Source of the DNA: Jaltomata sinuosa | Lineage: Eukaryota; Streptophyta; Magnoliopsida; Solanales; Solanaceae | Length of the DNA: 64,000 nucleotides | Reading direction: 5' to 3' | Assembly: GCA_003996215.1 (NCBI GenBank) | Contig: QJPP01001815.1 | Coordinates: forward strand, 393,824-457,823 | Program-made: the position numbers and the translations under genes | The notes under the pieces: generated by a model | Databases searched by the model: none | What the model was told of the DNA's origin: nothing | The model's input: the letters and a program-made list of their open reading frames with translations, nothing else | In this document: one piece after another, positions 1 through 12,600 of the stretch | Layout: the number at the start of each line of letters is the position of its first letter | How positions within the stretch are numbered: the first letter of the stretch is position 1

Positions 1-1013
1 TCTCTCCACTGATATCCCTTATCCCTGTTCCAACCTTGGTTCTCATCTCTCAGATGCCAAGGAACTTGGTTGGTACCTTGGTATCCAGGTCCAGAACCCA
101 TCGCAAGATAAAATACCTCCTTATCTATAGGGGAATACACACCTTCATCATAAGCTCTAGAACCATAAATCCCACGGTATTCACACTTTTATTTCCAACC
201 CTCATCATATATTTGGCCAATAGATCAATTTGCATCAACATCTTGGCCATTGTATCATCTCACTCTTCTTCTTTTTGCCTCATTTCACTCATCATAATGG
301 ATGAAGTTACCCATGAGGAAACATTAGCCTCTCTAGTATGCCATGCACGATTTGTCTTTGTTATTCTCTCTAAAAGAGCTGAAGCGAGACTATATTTTTT
401 TTCCATAAATGTTCCGCCCCCGAGGTTATTTGCCACAGATTTGTTCATCGAGTCCAAGGCTTGATAGAAGCATTAAAGTAGGACATTATCAGGCAAGCCA
501 TGATTCAAACAAAATCAAATATTTTTCTTGAACCTTATCCATGCTTCATACAATGGCTCATCCAGGAGTTGGCAGAAGTTTGTGATATTGTCCCTCAGTT
601 GCATCATCCCAGAAGGAGGGAAGAACCGCATCAAGAATTCCTCAACTAGTCAATTCCAAGAAGTAATAGAGCCCTCCGGGAGCTCTTCAAGCCAAGCCAT
701 TTCTTCCCCCTTAAGGGAGAATGGGAACAAACAGAGTCGGATTGAGTCTTGGGAAATATTGTTGAGGTTAAAAGGCTAGCATGTTTCAACAAAGTTCTAG
801 ATATGCCAGTTGGCATCTTCATGAGCTATCCCTCCAAAAAGTCATTTTCATCTGGATCAAGTCTAGCATACTGCTCATAACATAAAACACGACATTTCTA
901 AAAATGGAGAATGATGTTCAAAAATAGTCTCCCAAAGAAGGTGGTAATGATCATCATACAAAATAATAAATATACCCAACGGATGATTGGGGTCGTATAC
1001 ACGGGGAATAAAG
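1..1013 (-). pseudogene. Athila-type gag fragment (element A), broken
   Basis: Minus-strand reading gives a retrotransposon capsid (gag) relic cut by the window edge. About 65 continuous residues at 260-457 include the segment ITKTNRAWHTRE. The intact relative at 38650-40227 carries LTKTNRAWHTRD at the matching place. Upstream (600-720) the translation has AWLEELPEGS and FFPPSG, the counterparts of LWLTELTPDS and FFPPSR in that relative. The 780-1013 part still resembles a gag N-terminus but is full of stops. Gag would package element RNA into cytoplasmic particles. Several stops and shifts break this copy. It abuts an LTR-like end at 1014 with no primer site between, so it is probably the target into which element B inserted, or the product of recombination. 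Confidence 0.75.
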
Positions 1014-2284
1014 TGATGATTTGCTAAGAAATCATCGACTAATAATCACTAAGCTAAGTAGATGTTCAAACAATTTAAAAGTAAAAGTTTGGGGAATTGG
1101 AATGGGAATTAACATATCAATTTCAACACAAAAGGGTAATGTGAACAAGATTTGTTTATCAATGAGATGGAAGACTATGGGTATGCTTCTGATGGGATTC
1201 TACAATGGGTAAGGAGACTTGATTAATCATGCAAGCTCTTGATAAAAGGTACGAGAATCATTGGCTTGAGTTATATTTGGTAGTCTCTCGATCCTCCAAA
1301 TATATATACTACTGTCTTTGCTCAAGAACTATAGCTTTATCTTAAACCAACCAATTCAATACTTGGGGAAATCACACTATTTCTAGCTTAGATTCTTAGA
1401 AGGGTATTTCCTTCAATTAAGATATTTTCTAGCCTCAATCTAAGGTGGAAATCCCAAATTCCCACTATTGAATTCCTATTCGAATTATGAACTCCTCTTT
1501 CAAGAAAGAACACACTTAAGTAAGCTCAATCAATGTTTACAACAATCAATTTTATGATTAAATCATGAAGAATTCAATAGACTCATACTAATTCATCTAT
1601 AATAAGAACAAATAATCAATACACATACCCAAATTCAAATACCCATCATGCACATACTCCTAGACAAGGAATTTAGCTACTCATATTAAAGAAATAGGAA
1701 GATATACCAGATGGGTAACTCATAATTCTATTCACATTCAAGCCAAACTGTAAATCCAAGCTTAAATCCTTACAAAAATTGTGATTCTAATTGGAGAAGA
1801 TGAAGAGAGAAAAGTATACAATCAATATCTTCCTTGGGAAAGTGAAATTAAAAATTCTATATCAGGTACACACCCCAAAATAGGTTTTAGAAGCTTCCAA
1901 ATACGTTACTTGGCATTGGACAAAAATACCCTTTGTGGGTGGTTCGACTTGATGTTCGATCACACCTTGACTCTAGCGTGTTGCATGTCACCTTATCCTC
2001 AACCAGTGATGTCTGTTTCTTGTGTGTCGAGGTTTGATGGGAGGTGCAGTCTGCATGTCGCATTGTGCGGCTTGCACCTCTCGACAGTTTCTTCCTTTTT
2101 TTCAATCACCTTCACATTTCACTTCTGTTTGAGGTCATTGGGTTCAATTCCTTAGCTTTCTTCTCTAGATCAAGGGTACCTGTATTTTTATCAATAATGG
2201 TAATAAGAACCTCTAATTCTCATCAAAACATGGCAATAATTCATGAATAACGTCTTAATAATTTGGTAGATTACCAACCTATCA
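1014..2284 (-). repeat. LTR of element B
   Basis: The segment begins TGATGATT and ends ACCTATCA on the plus strand, giving TG...CA ends with a TGAT/ATCA terminal repeat and a length of about 1.27 kb. A C-rich tract (purine tract on the minus strand) directly follows at 2285. General layout matches the LTR at 30986-32380. No primer site flanks it on the left, so it is read as the 3' LTR. The exact left end is less certain than the right. Confidence 0.6.
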
Positions 2285-2300
2285 AACCCCCAAACTTGAA
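2285..2300 (-). other. Polypurine tract of element B
   Basis: On the minus strand this is TTCAAGTTTGGGGGTT, immediately before the LTR start TGATAGG. It is the plus-strand priming tract. An almost identical tract precedes the LTR of element C at 32381. Confidence 0.75.
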
Positions 2301-4029
2301 CTATTGCTTGTCCTCAAGCAAGATACTCATAAGGTAAGGAATGAATTAGGTTCTAAAACACAAAGGGTGCACACAAGATTAATCTAAACTCTAAAAACTA
2401 AGAAAATAACAAACAAAAATACTTAACTACAATGCTCATCTCAATTGGTATCACCATATTCTCAAGGAAAGTGCTCATTTCAAAATGTCTATCAAAAGGA
2501 TTTCATCTCTCATTTAAAAGCCAATGAATTTGTCATTCAAAACAAGATGTTCAAGCTTCTCAAGTCATTGGCATGGACTTTCAAGGTTTGCCTCGGGATT
2601 CGACACACAAGTTGTCTCATTCATTCCTCTCAATTGAAATAGAGACGTCATCATTCAATTCAAGTGTGATATGATACTCACCATAAGAGAGAATCTCACT
2701 CACGATTATGTAATTCACAATAAAAAGGGATTATAAGAGAATCAAAGATATTCTCACTCTCTCAAAGAAGTTTATGTGTGCAAGTATTGAACCATAGGCT
2801 TTCCTTTTATGTAATTTACCACTAATGTAGAGTTACCAAGCTCAGAATCACTAAGGAATTGGGGGTTATGATGTTTGTTGGGGTTAAGGTGAGGATTGCA
2901 TTTGGCTGATTGACTAAACCTCCCTAATGCTCTTTGTGATCATTCTAATCACCGCTAACATTTTTGAATAATAACTTCACCTTATTTCTCCTTCTCACGG
3001 CCCAAAGTTTCCCTTCAACTTGATCATTCAACATACTTTTATCACCTTCACTTGGTAGCACTAATTCCTTTTTTTCTTTTTATTTTGTTCATTTCATTGG
3101 ACAATTTGAAGCAATTTTCAATTTAAGCAAATGGTGCTACCTTGTGTTGAAATGCATCCCTTTTCTTCTCCATATTAGTACATACACCCCAAACTTATGT
3201 TTTTATCTATGTTATCATTTTAATCCTCCTCTAAACTTAGTCTTTAGGGAGGATGGGTGCAAGAATCGAGGGTCCAAAAATTGTTAAGGTATCTAACAAG
3301 GTGCCAAAGAAAAGTGACAAGCTCAAAGGGGCTTACTAAGATCCATGTAAAGGGAAGTCAATTTGGGTGAAGTGGCTATTCAAAAAGGTCTTAAGGTCAT
3401 CTTCAAAAATCAGTTACATCTGGGATTTTTCCTTGAATCACATTCGGGGAAAGTTCTAGACAACACATACACACAAGAAAAAGGTACAACCTTACAACAC
3501 AAGCCATTAGAACACAAGAATTCTCACAATTAGTCTCGAAATTAATTGGGACAAATGACTTTTGACAAGCTATTTTGAGTTCCTATACACAATCATTTGT
3601 GAATCGATTAAGCAAAACGGGAAATGTGCAAGCCATGAAAGAAAATATTTTACTCAAAATTATTTTCCCTGTTTCCTTCAATTTGCCAAAACTTCTTGCC
3701 AAGAATTTTTTTTGTGGGCCCACCTCGAGACAAGCAAAACACAGACTCAATTTTAAACTAAAATTTGGCATTGTCATTTCTCAATATATCATAGGGAAAC
3801 ACCAACCCAGTTCGACAAAAAAATAAATAGTAAATAATTTTCTCTTTGGGAAAGAACCATGGTATAAAGAAAAGCCTTAGAGTTTATTCACTAATCTACT
3901 ATTAACAAGGCAACCAAAATTAAATCCATGCAAGACAACACTTTTTCAATTTAAACACAGTCTACATGGAGGGTTCAACACCCCCAAACTTAAATGGAAC
4001 ATTGTCCCAATGAAATAAATGTTAGATGA
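2301..4029 (-). other. 3' noncoding region of element B
   Basis: There is no coding potential. The stretch aligns by eye with 32395-34000 of element C: both carry the block around 'ccactaatgtag', 'aggtgaggat' and several 'cccaaactta' tracts, which read as repeated purine tracts on the minus strand. It is the long 3' region typical of Athila elements. A second purine tract sits at about 3980-3995. Confidence 0.6.
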
Positions 4030-4490
4030 GAAGTACTCCCTGGAGTGTCATGCAACATGCAAAAGGGCAGGTGCAAAATGCCCTAGCCTTCACCTGTATG
4101 GATGAAAATTAAAGTGTTGTCAGTGATATTCTTGAGGATGTGTGAAATGGGATGCGATGCACATAAAGGTAGGGGCAAAATTCCCTAGCCATCGCATGTT
4201 GTGCTGAAAAATGGGTGGATTGCCAGTGATCTAGTTGAAGGTGAGAACTAGAGTGCGATGCGTATAACGGTGGGTGCGATTTAAACCCTGAGTAGCATGT
4301 TTGGTCTAAATACTTCGTTTAGATTGCCAGTTATCTGCCTTTTCACATGTGGAGGGCAATGCAATGTGCACAACATGGTGTGCGATCACATGACTTAGTG
4401 CACATGGTTTTGAAAGTTGGATTAAGGATCTGTTATGATGGGCAATGGTTGTGTGAAGCGCACTTGTCAATATGCAAACAACCCTCTTAG
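4030..4490. repeat. Degenerate short-word array, element B internal
   Basis: Imperfect recurrences of words such as GTGCGAT, GCGATGC, GTGCACA and GTGCAAAATGCCC occur about every 40-60 bases, with no open frame. The block lies between integrase and the 3' noncoding region. Comparable arrays occur in element C at 35825-36725 and inside several LTRs. Confidence 0.45.
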
Positions 4491-4717
4491 CTTGTTTCCT
4501 ATCTACACAATTCAATAAAACAATAACAAGAGTAACACAAAGAGAAACAAATACTGGAATAAAGGTGGATGCTTGGGTTTTCTCTCAAGAAGCACTTGGT
4601 TTAACATCATGGCTCGACGATGATACGTCCCAATTATGGTTCGTCAAGGTAAGTCACTTCTATGAGTGCAACATCTTCTGAAATACCAAAATACTTTTTA
4701 ACTCGTTACCAATTGAC

Positions 4718-5790
4718 TTAAAATGTTAAGCCATTTTCGGCTTTCAACTCAATTTCTCCATTTGCAAAAACTTGAGATACCTTAAAGGAGCCAATCCATT
4801 TTGACTTTAGCTTACCTGGGAAAATACATAGCCTAGAATTGAACAAAAGCACCCAATCGCTGGGAGAGAATTCCCGCTTTAGGATTTTCTGATCATGGTA
4901 ATGCTTCATTCGGGCTTTATAGAGTGAGGCATTCACATATGCTCACATCAGAAACTTATCTATCTCATCGAGATCTTCAACCCTAGCATGAGCAGCTTTT
5001 TCCCAATTCTAATTCAGCCTTTTCAAAGACCACATGGCTTTATGTTCCAATACTATCAAAATATGACAAGCTTTTCTGAAAACCATTTGGTAGGGAGACA
5101 TACCAGTAGGAGTTTTGTATGTTGTCATGTAGGACCACAATGCATCATCCAATTTTGTTCCAAATCCGTTGTATTAGAATTCACTATTTTTGTGAGAATG
5201 GATTTAATCTCCCTATTGGATACTTCAACTTGGCCACTTTTTGGGGCTGGGAATGAGTGACGACTTTGTTCTTGACTCCGTATTTTTCGAGTAAAGAACT
5301 AAACATCTGGTTTCAAAAGTGAGATCCTCCATCACTAATGATGGCACGTGGGGTGGCAAAATAAGAGAATATTTTCTTTTTGAGAAATGCCATGACACTC
5401 TTTCCCTCATTGTTCGATAAAGCCACCGTTTTTACCCCTTTAGAGACGTAGTCCACAGCCACAAGGATGTGAGTGTTTCCAAAGGAGCTTACAAATCATC
5501 CCATGAAGTCTATGCCCCACACATAAAATAATTCAACTTCTAAAATCGGTGTCGATGGAGTTCATGGTGACAAGACACTCCCCTCTCATATTGGTATTGG
5601 TCACATTGTTTCAGCAAATCATGCGCATCTTGGTTAAGTGTTGGCCAATAGAATCCACTTTGTATCACCTTCGTGGTTGTTCGCATGCCACCATGGTGAC
5701 CAGCTACTAGTGAAGAATGACAAGCTTCCAAAATGGTCATCGTCTCAATTTTGGGAAAGCACCTTAAGATTATAGAATAAGCGCAATTTT
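4718..5790 (-). pseudogene. Integrase remnant, element B
   Basis: Three disconnected minus-strand pieces cover an Athila-type integrase. At 5540-5740 the N-terminal zinc-binding region has the two histidines (HSS...HHGG) and CDQYQY, where the second cysteine of the CxxC pair is a tyrosine. At 5225-5530 the catalytic core shows the first Asp in DFMG and the second in ISDGG. At 4718-4936 lies the C-terminal region with DWVLLFNSRL and KWIGSFKV. Integrase would join element cDNA to nuclear DNA. Several frameshifts and stops separate the pieces, so it is not functional. Confidence 0.8.
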
Positions 5791-5989
5791 GAAAGAGATA
5801 TGGATCATCCCAATAAAACTTTCGGGCATCGGATGGAAAATTAGACCTTTCGGTAATAGATCGCTTTCTAGGAAATTAGCAACTTCAGCGAACCACGATA
5901 TGAAATAATGAGAAGTATCCAAGATGTGTTCATCGGGGAATGCATCATTTATTTCAAGTTTCCCCACAAGCTATCCTTCTTTTTCCAAT

Positions 5990-6450
5990 CTAGACAAATG
6001 GTTAGCTACTTGATTTTCACATCCTCTTCGGTCTTTCACCTCAAAGTCAAAATCCTGGAGCAATGAGACCCATCGGATAATCCTTGTCTTGGCATCTTTC
6101 TTAGCCATAAAATACATGATCGCAGCATGATCCGTGTGCACAACTAAATTGGTTCCCAGTAGGTATGCTCAAAAAATTTCAAACTCAATTACCACGGCAA
6201 CCAATTCTTGTTCGGTCACAGTGTAGTTTGTTTAGGCTGCATTCAAGGTTTTTTAGCATAATGTATTTGGTAAAAGAGCTTCTCTCCTTGTAAACCAAAC
6301 ACTTCCCCCAAGGCTACACTACTAGCATCACACATTAGCTCAAATAATTTTTACTTGTTGAGTACGGTGATGATGGGGAATGATTTTAGCTTCTCCTTCA
6401 ATTTGAGAAAGGTTGTCATACAACTATCATCAAAACTGAATTTAGCCTCT
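5990..6450 (-). pseudogene. RNase H remnant, element B
   Basis: Minus-strand translation in broken frames shows VVHTDHAAI followed by FMAKKDAKTRIIRW and a DFDFEVKDRRG segment ending in VANHLSR. This is the conserved C-terminal half of a Ty3/gypsy RNase H, which removes the RNA strand during cDNA synthesis. It lies between RT (6649 onward) and integrase (below 5790), as expected. No single frame runs through. Confidence 0.65.
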
Positions 6451-6459
6451 TTCTCAAGA

Positions 6460-7290
6460 AATTTACACAAAGGATAGGCCACCTTTGAAAAATCTCTAAT
6501 AAATATCCTATAGAATCCAGCATGACCTATGAAGCTTCGTACTCCTTTGACTGTCTTCGAAGGAGGTAGTTTGGAAATAACCTTTTAGCTTGGTCAAGTT
6601 TGATTCCTTTCTTGGATATTTTGTGGCCTAATATGATCCCCTCCTTCACTATAAAGTAAATTTCTCCCAATTTAGGACTAAGTTAGTTTCATAACACCTC
6701 TTAAGTACATCCTCCGAATGGGATAAGAAATCTTCAAAGGCATCCCCCAACAACAGAGAATCATCCATAAAGATTTTCATGGTGTCTTCTACCATGTCTA
6801 ATAATATAGACATCATACACCTTTGAAACATGGTTGGGGCATTGCATAGACCATATGGCATTCTATTGAATGCAAAGGAAAGTTGTTTTCTGTTGATCCT
6901 CAAGGGCAATAGAGATTTGGTTATAGTATGAATACCTATCGAGGAAGAAATAGTAACCACATTGTTTTAATTGATCGAGCATTTGATCCATGAATGGGAG
7001 AGGGAAATGATCTTTTTCCAGCCATAAATTTACCTTCCTATAGTCTATGCACACTCTCCAGTTGTTCATCGTCTTGAGAATTATCATTTCATCCTTTTTA
7101 TTTGGTACGACCGTGATCCCACCTTTCTTCGGTACACATTGGACTGGACTGACCTATGTACTCTCTGATATTAGGAATACAACCCCTGCATCTAACCACT
7201 TGATAATTTTTTTCTTAACCACCTCTTGTATATGAGGATTCATCCTTCATTGATGCTCAATTTAAGGGAAGCAATCTTCTTGAAGGTTGA
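6460..7290 (-). pseudogene. Reverse transcriptase remnant, element B
   Basis: Two overlapping minus-strand stretches (6863-7087 and 6649-6960) carry RT landmarks: RVCIDYRKVN, FPLPFMDQML, the palm segment MPYGLCNAP, and the catalytic box FMDD within IFMDDSLLLG. FMDD is the Athila-type form of the YxDD motif. The DRYSYYNQ segment stands where a family copy has a D-G-x-S-G-Y-NQ motif, so a conserved glycine is changed. A frameshift near 6900 separates the finger and palm parts. Confidence 0.85.
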
Positions 7291-7300
7291 TCTTATGCGC

Positions 7301-7831
7301 TCATATCCCCAGAGGTATGCCAATTATGTCGGCAATAGTCCAACCAAGAGCTTGAATATGCTTCTTTAAAGCTTTGAGTAATGCCTCCACTTGTTCTTCA
7401 CTCAATTTATTGGAGATGATTACCGATAATGTATCATTGGCACCCAAATAGGCATACTTCAAGTGGGATAGCAAGGGTTTGAGCTCCAACAATGGGGGTT
7501 CAACAATGGAAGGTTTAGATGGAGGAGTCTGTCGATTCTTTAAATAAAGATCAAGTTTCTTCGGAGGATAGGGATAAAATCCTATTCCTACCAATGCACT
7601 ACATATTTCATCATATTCTTCAATTCCTTCACAATCATAGTTGAACAAAATGGCTTCTAACACTTCATCCACGAACCCTACATTCGCATGTATTTCAACA
7701 TTCTCTTTAATTTTGTTAATTGCAAACACTATCTGGAGGTCATTTGGATGCTTCATGGATCTATGAACATCAAAATACATCTCTTCCTCATTCATGGAGA
7801 ATTTTAGTTCCCCCAATTTCACCTCATTCAA
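7301..7831 (-). pseudogene. Protease-RT linker, element B
   Basis: An uninterrupted 176-residue minus-strand stretch is the longest open piece of this element. It starts with the protease tail (FSMNEEEMYFDVHRSMKHP, matching FRLNNELVKFDVSKLMKQP in element G). An acidic linker follows, then the pre-RT block LELKPLLSHLKYAYLG and KHIQALGWTIADI. That last block is conserved just before RT in the Athila lineage. An unbroken frame over this length may be chance or recent decay. Confidence 0.8.
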
Positions 7832-7909
7832 TGTATGCCCCTTTTTTAAACTTTGCTACCCCAAAACAATTGGTATTTCAAAGCCAATGGTGCAATCAAA
7901 TATCATAAA

Positions 7910-8389
7910 ATCTAGCGGGTACACAAGCCGATCAACTTTTACTAGCATGTCATAGCATATTCCCATGGGAAATTACATGGAACGGTCCTCCATGAGTAAT
8001 TTCATCTTTGTGATGGTGCTCTGTCCAAGTTCCAACCATTTGATGGTGGCAAGAGACATCAAATTCAAACTAGCACTTTCATTGCACACAATTCTTGTTG
8101 ATCTATGTAATCCTTTGGTATCACAAATGGTGGAAACACCCGAGGTGTCCTCCTCCTTAGTGAACGTTCCCGATATTATAGCACTACTTTTAGGGGACAT
8201 GTGGATGACCCCATAGTCCATGAATTTTTTCATAGTACACATTTCATTCACAAATTTAGCATACTCGATTATATGGGTGATGACACAACTTGATAGAACA
8301 TTGATAGTGATTTTCTTCAACATTGATTCAAACTCTCTAGGTTGTTCCTTCTCCTTTGCTTGCGATAATCATTGAGGGAACATAGGTCG
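7910..8389 (-). pseudogene. Gag C-terminus and protease start, element B
   Basis: The minus-strand ORF 7973-8323 has MLKKITINV and EYAKFVNEM, matching MLKEISINI and GYAKFMKDL in element G. It ends in ESASLNLMSLATIKWLELG, where G has the protease motif DLGASINLMPL. Here the catalytic D-L-G-A is changed to NESA, so the aspartic protease is dead. The gene is cut at 8389 by insertion of T2; more of gag resumes at 29415 and runs down to 29030. Confidence 0.8.
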
Positions 8390-11102
8390 TGTCACTCCCC
8401 AACCTTGGGAGCCACTGAAACTTATATAATCTGGATAATATGATCGACAAAGCTATAAAATGCACAACGGGTAAACAGAAGGCCAACAAGGCCATAAATA
8501 ACATACTAACAACTCAATAAGTGTCTACAAGCCTCTAAGAGTAATCAGACTGTCATGTAGTCGGGACAGGGCCCCGACCTACCCATTTGCTACATACATA
8601 CTCATAATAGAAGCTGGACCTCTTACTCGTTAGCTCTGGGAAAATGGAGCTTACCAAAATGGCTGAACGCTTCAGCTCCTATTGAAGAGATCTGTTCGGG
8701 TTTCTATCTGGACCTGCAGGCATGAATGCAGTGCCCCTAGGCAATGGAGATATCAGTATGAAAAAAATGTACTGGTATGTAAGGTAGAAATATATGATTA
8801 GGTTGCAAGCAGTAAATCAAAATGAGATATAATATGAAATCTGTAAACTGTAATTGGTAGGACTCATTGAGCTCAAATATTCTTTATTATTTTTAGAGAA
8901 CAACACATGCCTTAATCCCTCTGCACACAATTTACAATGCACACTAATTTACCATAGCACTTTGGCGCACACTATATATTATATTGGCCATTATAAGGGA
9001 AATTGCACCTCGATGCACACTCTGTATATAATAGCCTCAATATGGCAGTAGCGCCTTAGTGCACACTATGTATATAATAGAGTCAATATGATAGTAGAGC
9101 CTCGGCACACACTATGTATATAATAGCCTCAATATGGCAGTAGCACCTCAGCACATACTATGTATATAATAGCCTCAATATGGCAGTAGAGCCTCGGCGC
9201 ACTCTATGTATATAATAGTCTCAATATGGCAGTAGTGCCTTGGCGCATAATACAGATAATAGCCTAAATATGGCAGTAGCTCCTTGGAACACACATCATA
9301 TAATAGCCTCAATATGGTAGTAGCACCTCGGTGCACACTAACACACACAACTCACACATAATAAGAACATTATCGGGATTGACTTGTGAAGTTACTTCCG
9401 TTGATTATGAAGCTTTCTTTAGCTTACTTAAGAAGGATCGACTTACTAAACATTATTCTCATGTACTCTTTGGGACTCAACTTACTATCTAAATATTAAT
9501 ATGGATTTGACTCGCTAACATTCCTTTTGTACCTTCTAAAGTTTGATTAGGTATCACAATGAATAGGGAAAACTCGATGAAAGAATAACTTGCATTTCTA
9601 TTTCAAAATCATATTTTTGTAAGAAAGAGACTTGACTTATCATAACGTATCATTTAGTTTCTTAACACTTGTTTAGTCACCAAAACACTTCTGACAACGC
9701 AATACTCAAATTCCTCCCTTCAAAAATTTAGAGTTCTATTTCTAGATTCATGCCGATAAAAATAGATCAGCCTTAACATACCTTTCAACTAAAGCCCCAA
9801 AGGTGTCTCTGTGAAACTCGACCAACCTAGCATAACATAACAATTGCTAGAATCAACAAGACGATGAGAATGACCCATAGATAATTAATAAGGTGTTAAT
9901 GTCACACTCGTGACCAGCCAACTCCAAAGTATAAAATGAGACCAATAACAATAAGAAATGGCAGTTAAATCCAACAACAATATGCTAACCACATCTCAAA
10001 GGAGCGACGAGCTCCCGAGGCACTATTTAAAGGCGTACTTCATGTCATTCAATCCAATAACCATCGTCCGCATCTCCAATAAGAATCATACAAATCCCCA
10101 GTACCTCCAACACCGTACACCATCAACATACAACAATAACAACCTAATTTAATATGACAAAGGGTCTGCCCGGAGCCACAGATCCAAAATACCACTTCGT
10201 GGCTCAAAAATCCATAAAACAATACTAAAACATGGAATTACGAAGGAGGGTCATAAGAGGAAGGTTAACTCAACAAAAATCTTTGAAATACCAAGCTAAT
10301 CATGCTGTTATAAGGACACACCATGAGCTGTAACAATATACGGCAAGAAAACACGACTAACATGCCGATAGCAATAAGTTCTCCTCGGAATTGATTCTAA
10401 ATCTAAAATTAAGAATGAATTGAGAATTTAGAACTCTTACCTTCCGATAATCAAATGATAACACTATATAAATATCAGTTCAATGAACTTACTCTTTGCA
10501 ATAGAAATAAATGGATCCAAAAATGATGAAAAAACTATACCATGACGATGAACTCGCGATGTAGAGAAACTTCTGTTAAACTTCCGAATTTAAAACATCA
10601 AAGTACATGGAGTATTTAGGGGATTTACCTCTGCTTTTATGATATTTTTTGTTGAGTTTTATGAAATAAAACGAAGGAGAATCATCCGTTAAAGAGCTAA
10701 ACTGACTTTGGATAGGGGGCCCCACCTTGACGTGCCTGCTTGCGCAGTCTTACGCAAACGTGAATATCTCTCTATTCTGAAGTCGTATGGACGAACGGTT
10801 AAGTGTCCTTGAAACTATACTCGTAGACCTTTGATTTGGTATATTTAGGGCCCACTAATTCTCTATAGATTGGGAAAAACACCCAAAGACATTTAACTCA
10901 AATTTTAAGATAATTCCTTAAAGGAATTTACAATAACTTTTTTTCGACTTTTGTTTTGCGACTTACTTGACTTCAAAACTTAGCATATGACCATCGTACA
11001 TTTAAAATATCTCATAAAACATCATTCGTAACATGTAAGGTACTCTTGGTAGTATCCTAAATGCACGAGTTAATCCAATCTTCAAATGTGTGGGGTGATA
11101 CA
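8390..11102 (-). repeat. Left (3') LTR of T2
   Basis: It begins TGTCACTCCCC and ends GGGGTGATACA on the plus strand, 2713 bases. It pairs with 15259-16012 plus 27821-29029 over most of its length; shared landmarks are 'ccactgaaact', the 46-bp array and 'ctttgaaataccaagcta'. The right copy carries about 42 extra bases near its start. The internal boundary is followed by a purine tract (minus strand) at 11103. Confidence 0.85.
8928..9350. repeat. 46-bp tandem array in left LTR of T2
   Basis: About eight imperfect copies of a 46-base unit containing TGTATATAATAGCCTCAATA then GGCAGTAGCGCCT. Edge copies are more diverged and two are shortened. The same array, cut by T1, lies at 15830-16012 and 27821-28050. 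Confidence 0.9.
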
Positions 11103-11118
11103 TCCTCCCCCCTTAGGG
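11103..11118 (-). other. Polypurine tract of T2
   Basis: On the minus strand it reads CCTAAGGGGGGAGGA, adjoining the LTR start TGTATCACCCC. This is the expected place for plus-strand priming. Confidence 0.75.
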
Positions 11119-12600
11119 ACAATCGTCCTTGAATGATGATAATGTATGTGGTATCACAGGAAACAATGCAAGAACACCTATAATACAATAATTTACCTCA
11201 AGTACTCAAATGTAAATTTACCATCTATCTTCTCTTGACATCACCTAAAGGAGTGAACAAGCAAAGATATCTGGACTTTTGTGTCCTCTTTAGCTTCCCA
11301 TTCCATCTGCTGATATTACGGTTCCACCACAACACTTTCACTGAAGGTATATACTTATTATGCAGTCTCTTAATCTGGTGTTCTACTATAAAAACTAGGT
11401 CTTCTTTATAAGATAATTCCTCTAACATCTGAACATTTGTCATTAATATTATATGTGATTGATACCCGATAAACTTCTATAACATAGAAACATGAAAGAC
11501 TGGGTGCACGTCCTCTAACTCTTAAGGTAACTCTAGCTGGAAAGCAACTTTGTATATCCATTACACAATACGGTAAGGTCTAATATATCGAGGGCTCAGC
11601 TTGCCCTTCCTGCCAAATCGCATAACGTTCTTTATTGGCAAAATCTTTAAAAAGACTTAATTTTCAACATCAAACTTTTAGTTCCATTTCCTAACATATC
11701 AATATCATTTTTGGTTTCTTAGAGGGAACTGGGATGATCACTTGTCACTTATTGAGTTTGCTTATTATAACAACTATTATTAAGGAATTAATATGGCACC
11801 ATGACATATCCTCAAGAATTTGGATTGTGTGTTCCGCTTGGCCATTAATCTAAGGATGAAAAGCCATACTAAGATTAAACTGAGTCCCCAAACCTTTCCC
11901 TAAGGATCTTCATAAATATGTTGTAAACTACTCCCTTTTATTTAAAATAACCAATACTGGGACACCATGAAGTACTACTATCTCTCTATGTACAGAACAT
12001 CATAATCTTCAGCTAGAATGTAGCTTTGATTGGCACGAAATGGGCCAATTTTTTCAACCTATCAACAATCACCCAAATAGAATCATACTTCCATTACGAA
12101 CGAGGAAAATGTGGGACAAAATTCATATTTATGACCTCCCACTTCCACAATGGAATAACTATCTCCTAAGTCAGCCCACTAGGTTTTTGATGCTTTACCT
12201 CTACCTGCTGACTATTTGGGCACTATGCCATGAACATAGCTATGTCCCTCTTTGTTCCCATCCACTAAAAAATTTCCTTAATATCGTGATATATTTTTGT
12301 AGATCTTGGATGAATAAAATAACGAGAATGGTGTGCCTCTTCCATTATCTACTGCTGAAGCTTTGCAAAATATGAAACACATAATCGATCTCTATATCTG
12401 AGGACCCTATCTCATGCTACATTAGTTTCTAATGACTCACGTTATTGAGCCTTTCCTCTGAGCTTCTCTAAGATTGGATCCTCGTATTGTCATGTCTTCA
12501 CCTCCACAACTAGAGATGATACAGTTGTTTCCTAATCTATGATCCCAGCATCATCGGAGTCTAATAACTTAAGCCCCAAACTAGCTAGCTGATGGAGCTC
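11119..12600 (-). pseudogene. Integrase and chromodomain remnant of T2
   Basis: At 11225-11443 (minus strand) a chromodomain-like tail is seen: LVFIVEHQIKRLHNKYIPSVKVLWWN, which has its counterpart ILARDLRRLRSREIPVVKVKWRH in T1. The block at 12040-12130 matches the T1 integrase core (plus-strand 'tcaacaatcaccca' in both). The zinc-binding part is not clear. Frames are repeatedly broken. Chromodomains on such integrases are known to direct insertion toward particular chromatin, which fits the nested landings here. Confidence 0.7.

Larger units (their letters stand above)
1014..8389 (-). mobile_element. Athila-type Ty3/gypsy element B (3' LTR, 3' region and pol)
   Basis: Reading leftward on the minus strand, the order is gag C-terminus/protease, reverse transcriptase, RNase H, integrase, a long noncoding region, a purine tract and an LTR. 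The rest of gag lies at 29030-29415, beyond the Tekay-type element inserted at 8390. No env-like ORF is recognisable between integrase and LTR, unlike in element C. Every coding module has stops or frameshifts, so the copy is dead. Lineage is assigned from protease and RT similarity to the Athila-type gag/PR at 38248-40787 and from the G-rich purine tract. The 5' LTR is not seen. Confidence 0.8.

Noticed and set aside
8928..9350. Evenly spaced 46-bp repeats, a CRISPR-like look
   Set aside because: Units are contiguous with no unique spacers, and they lie within an LTR of a plant element.
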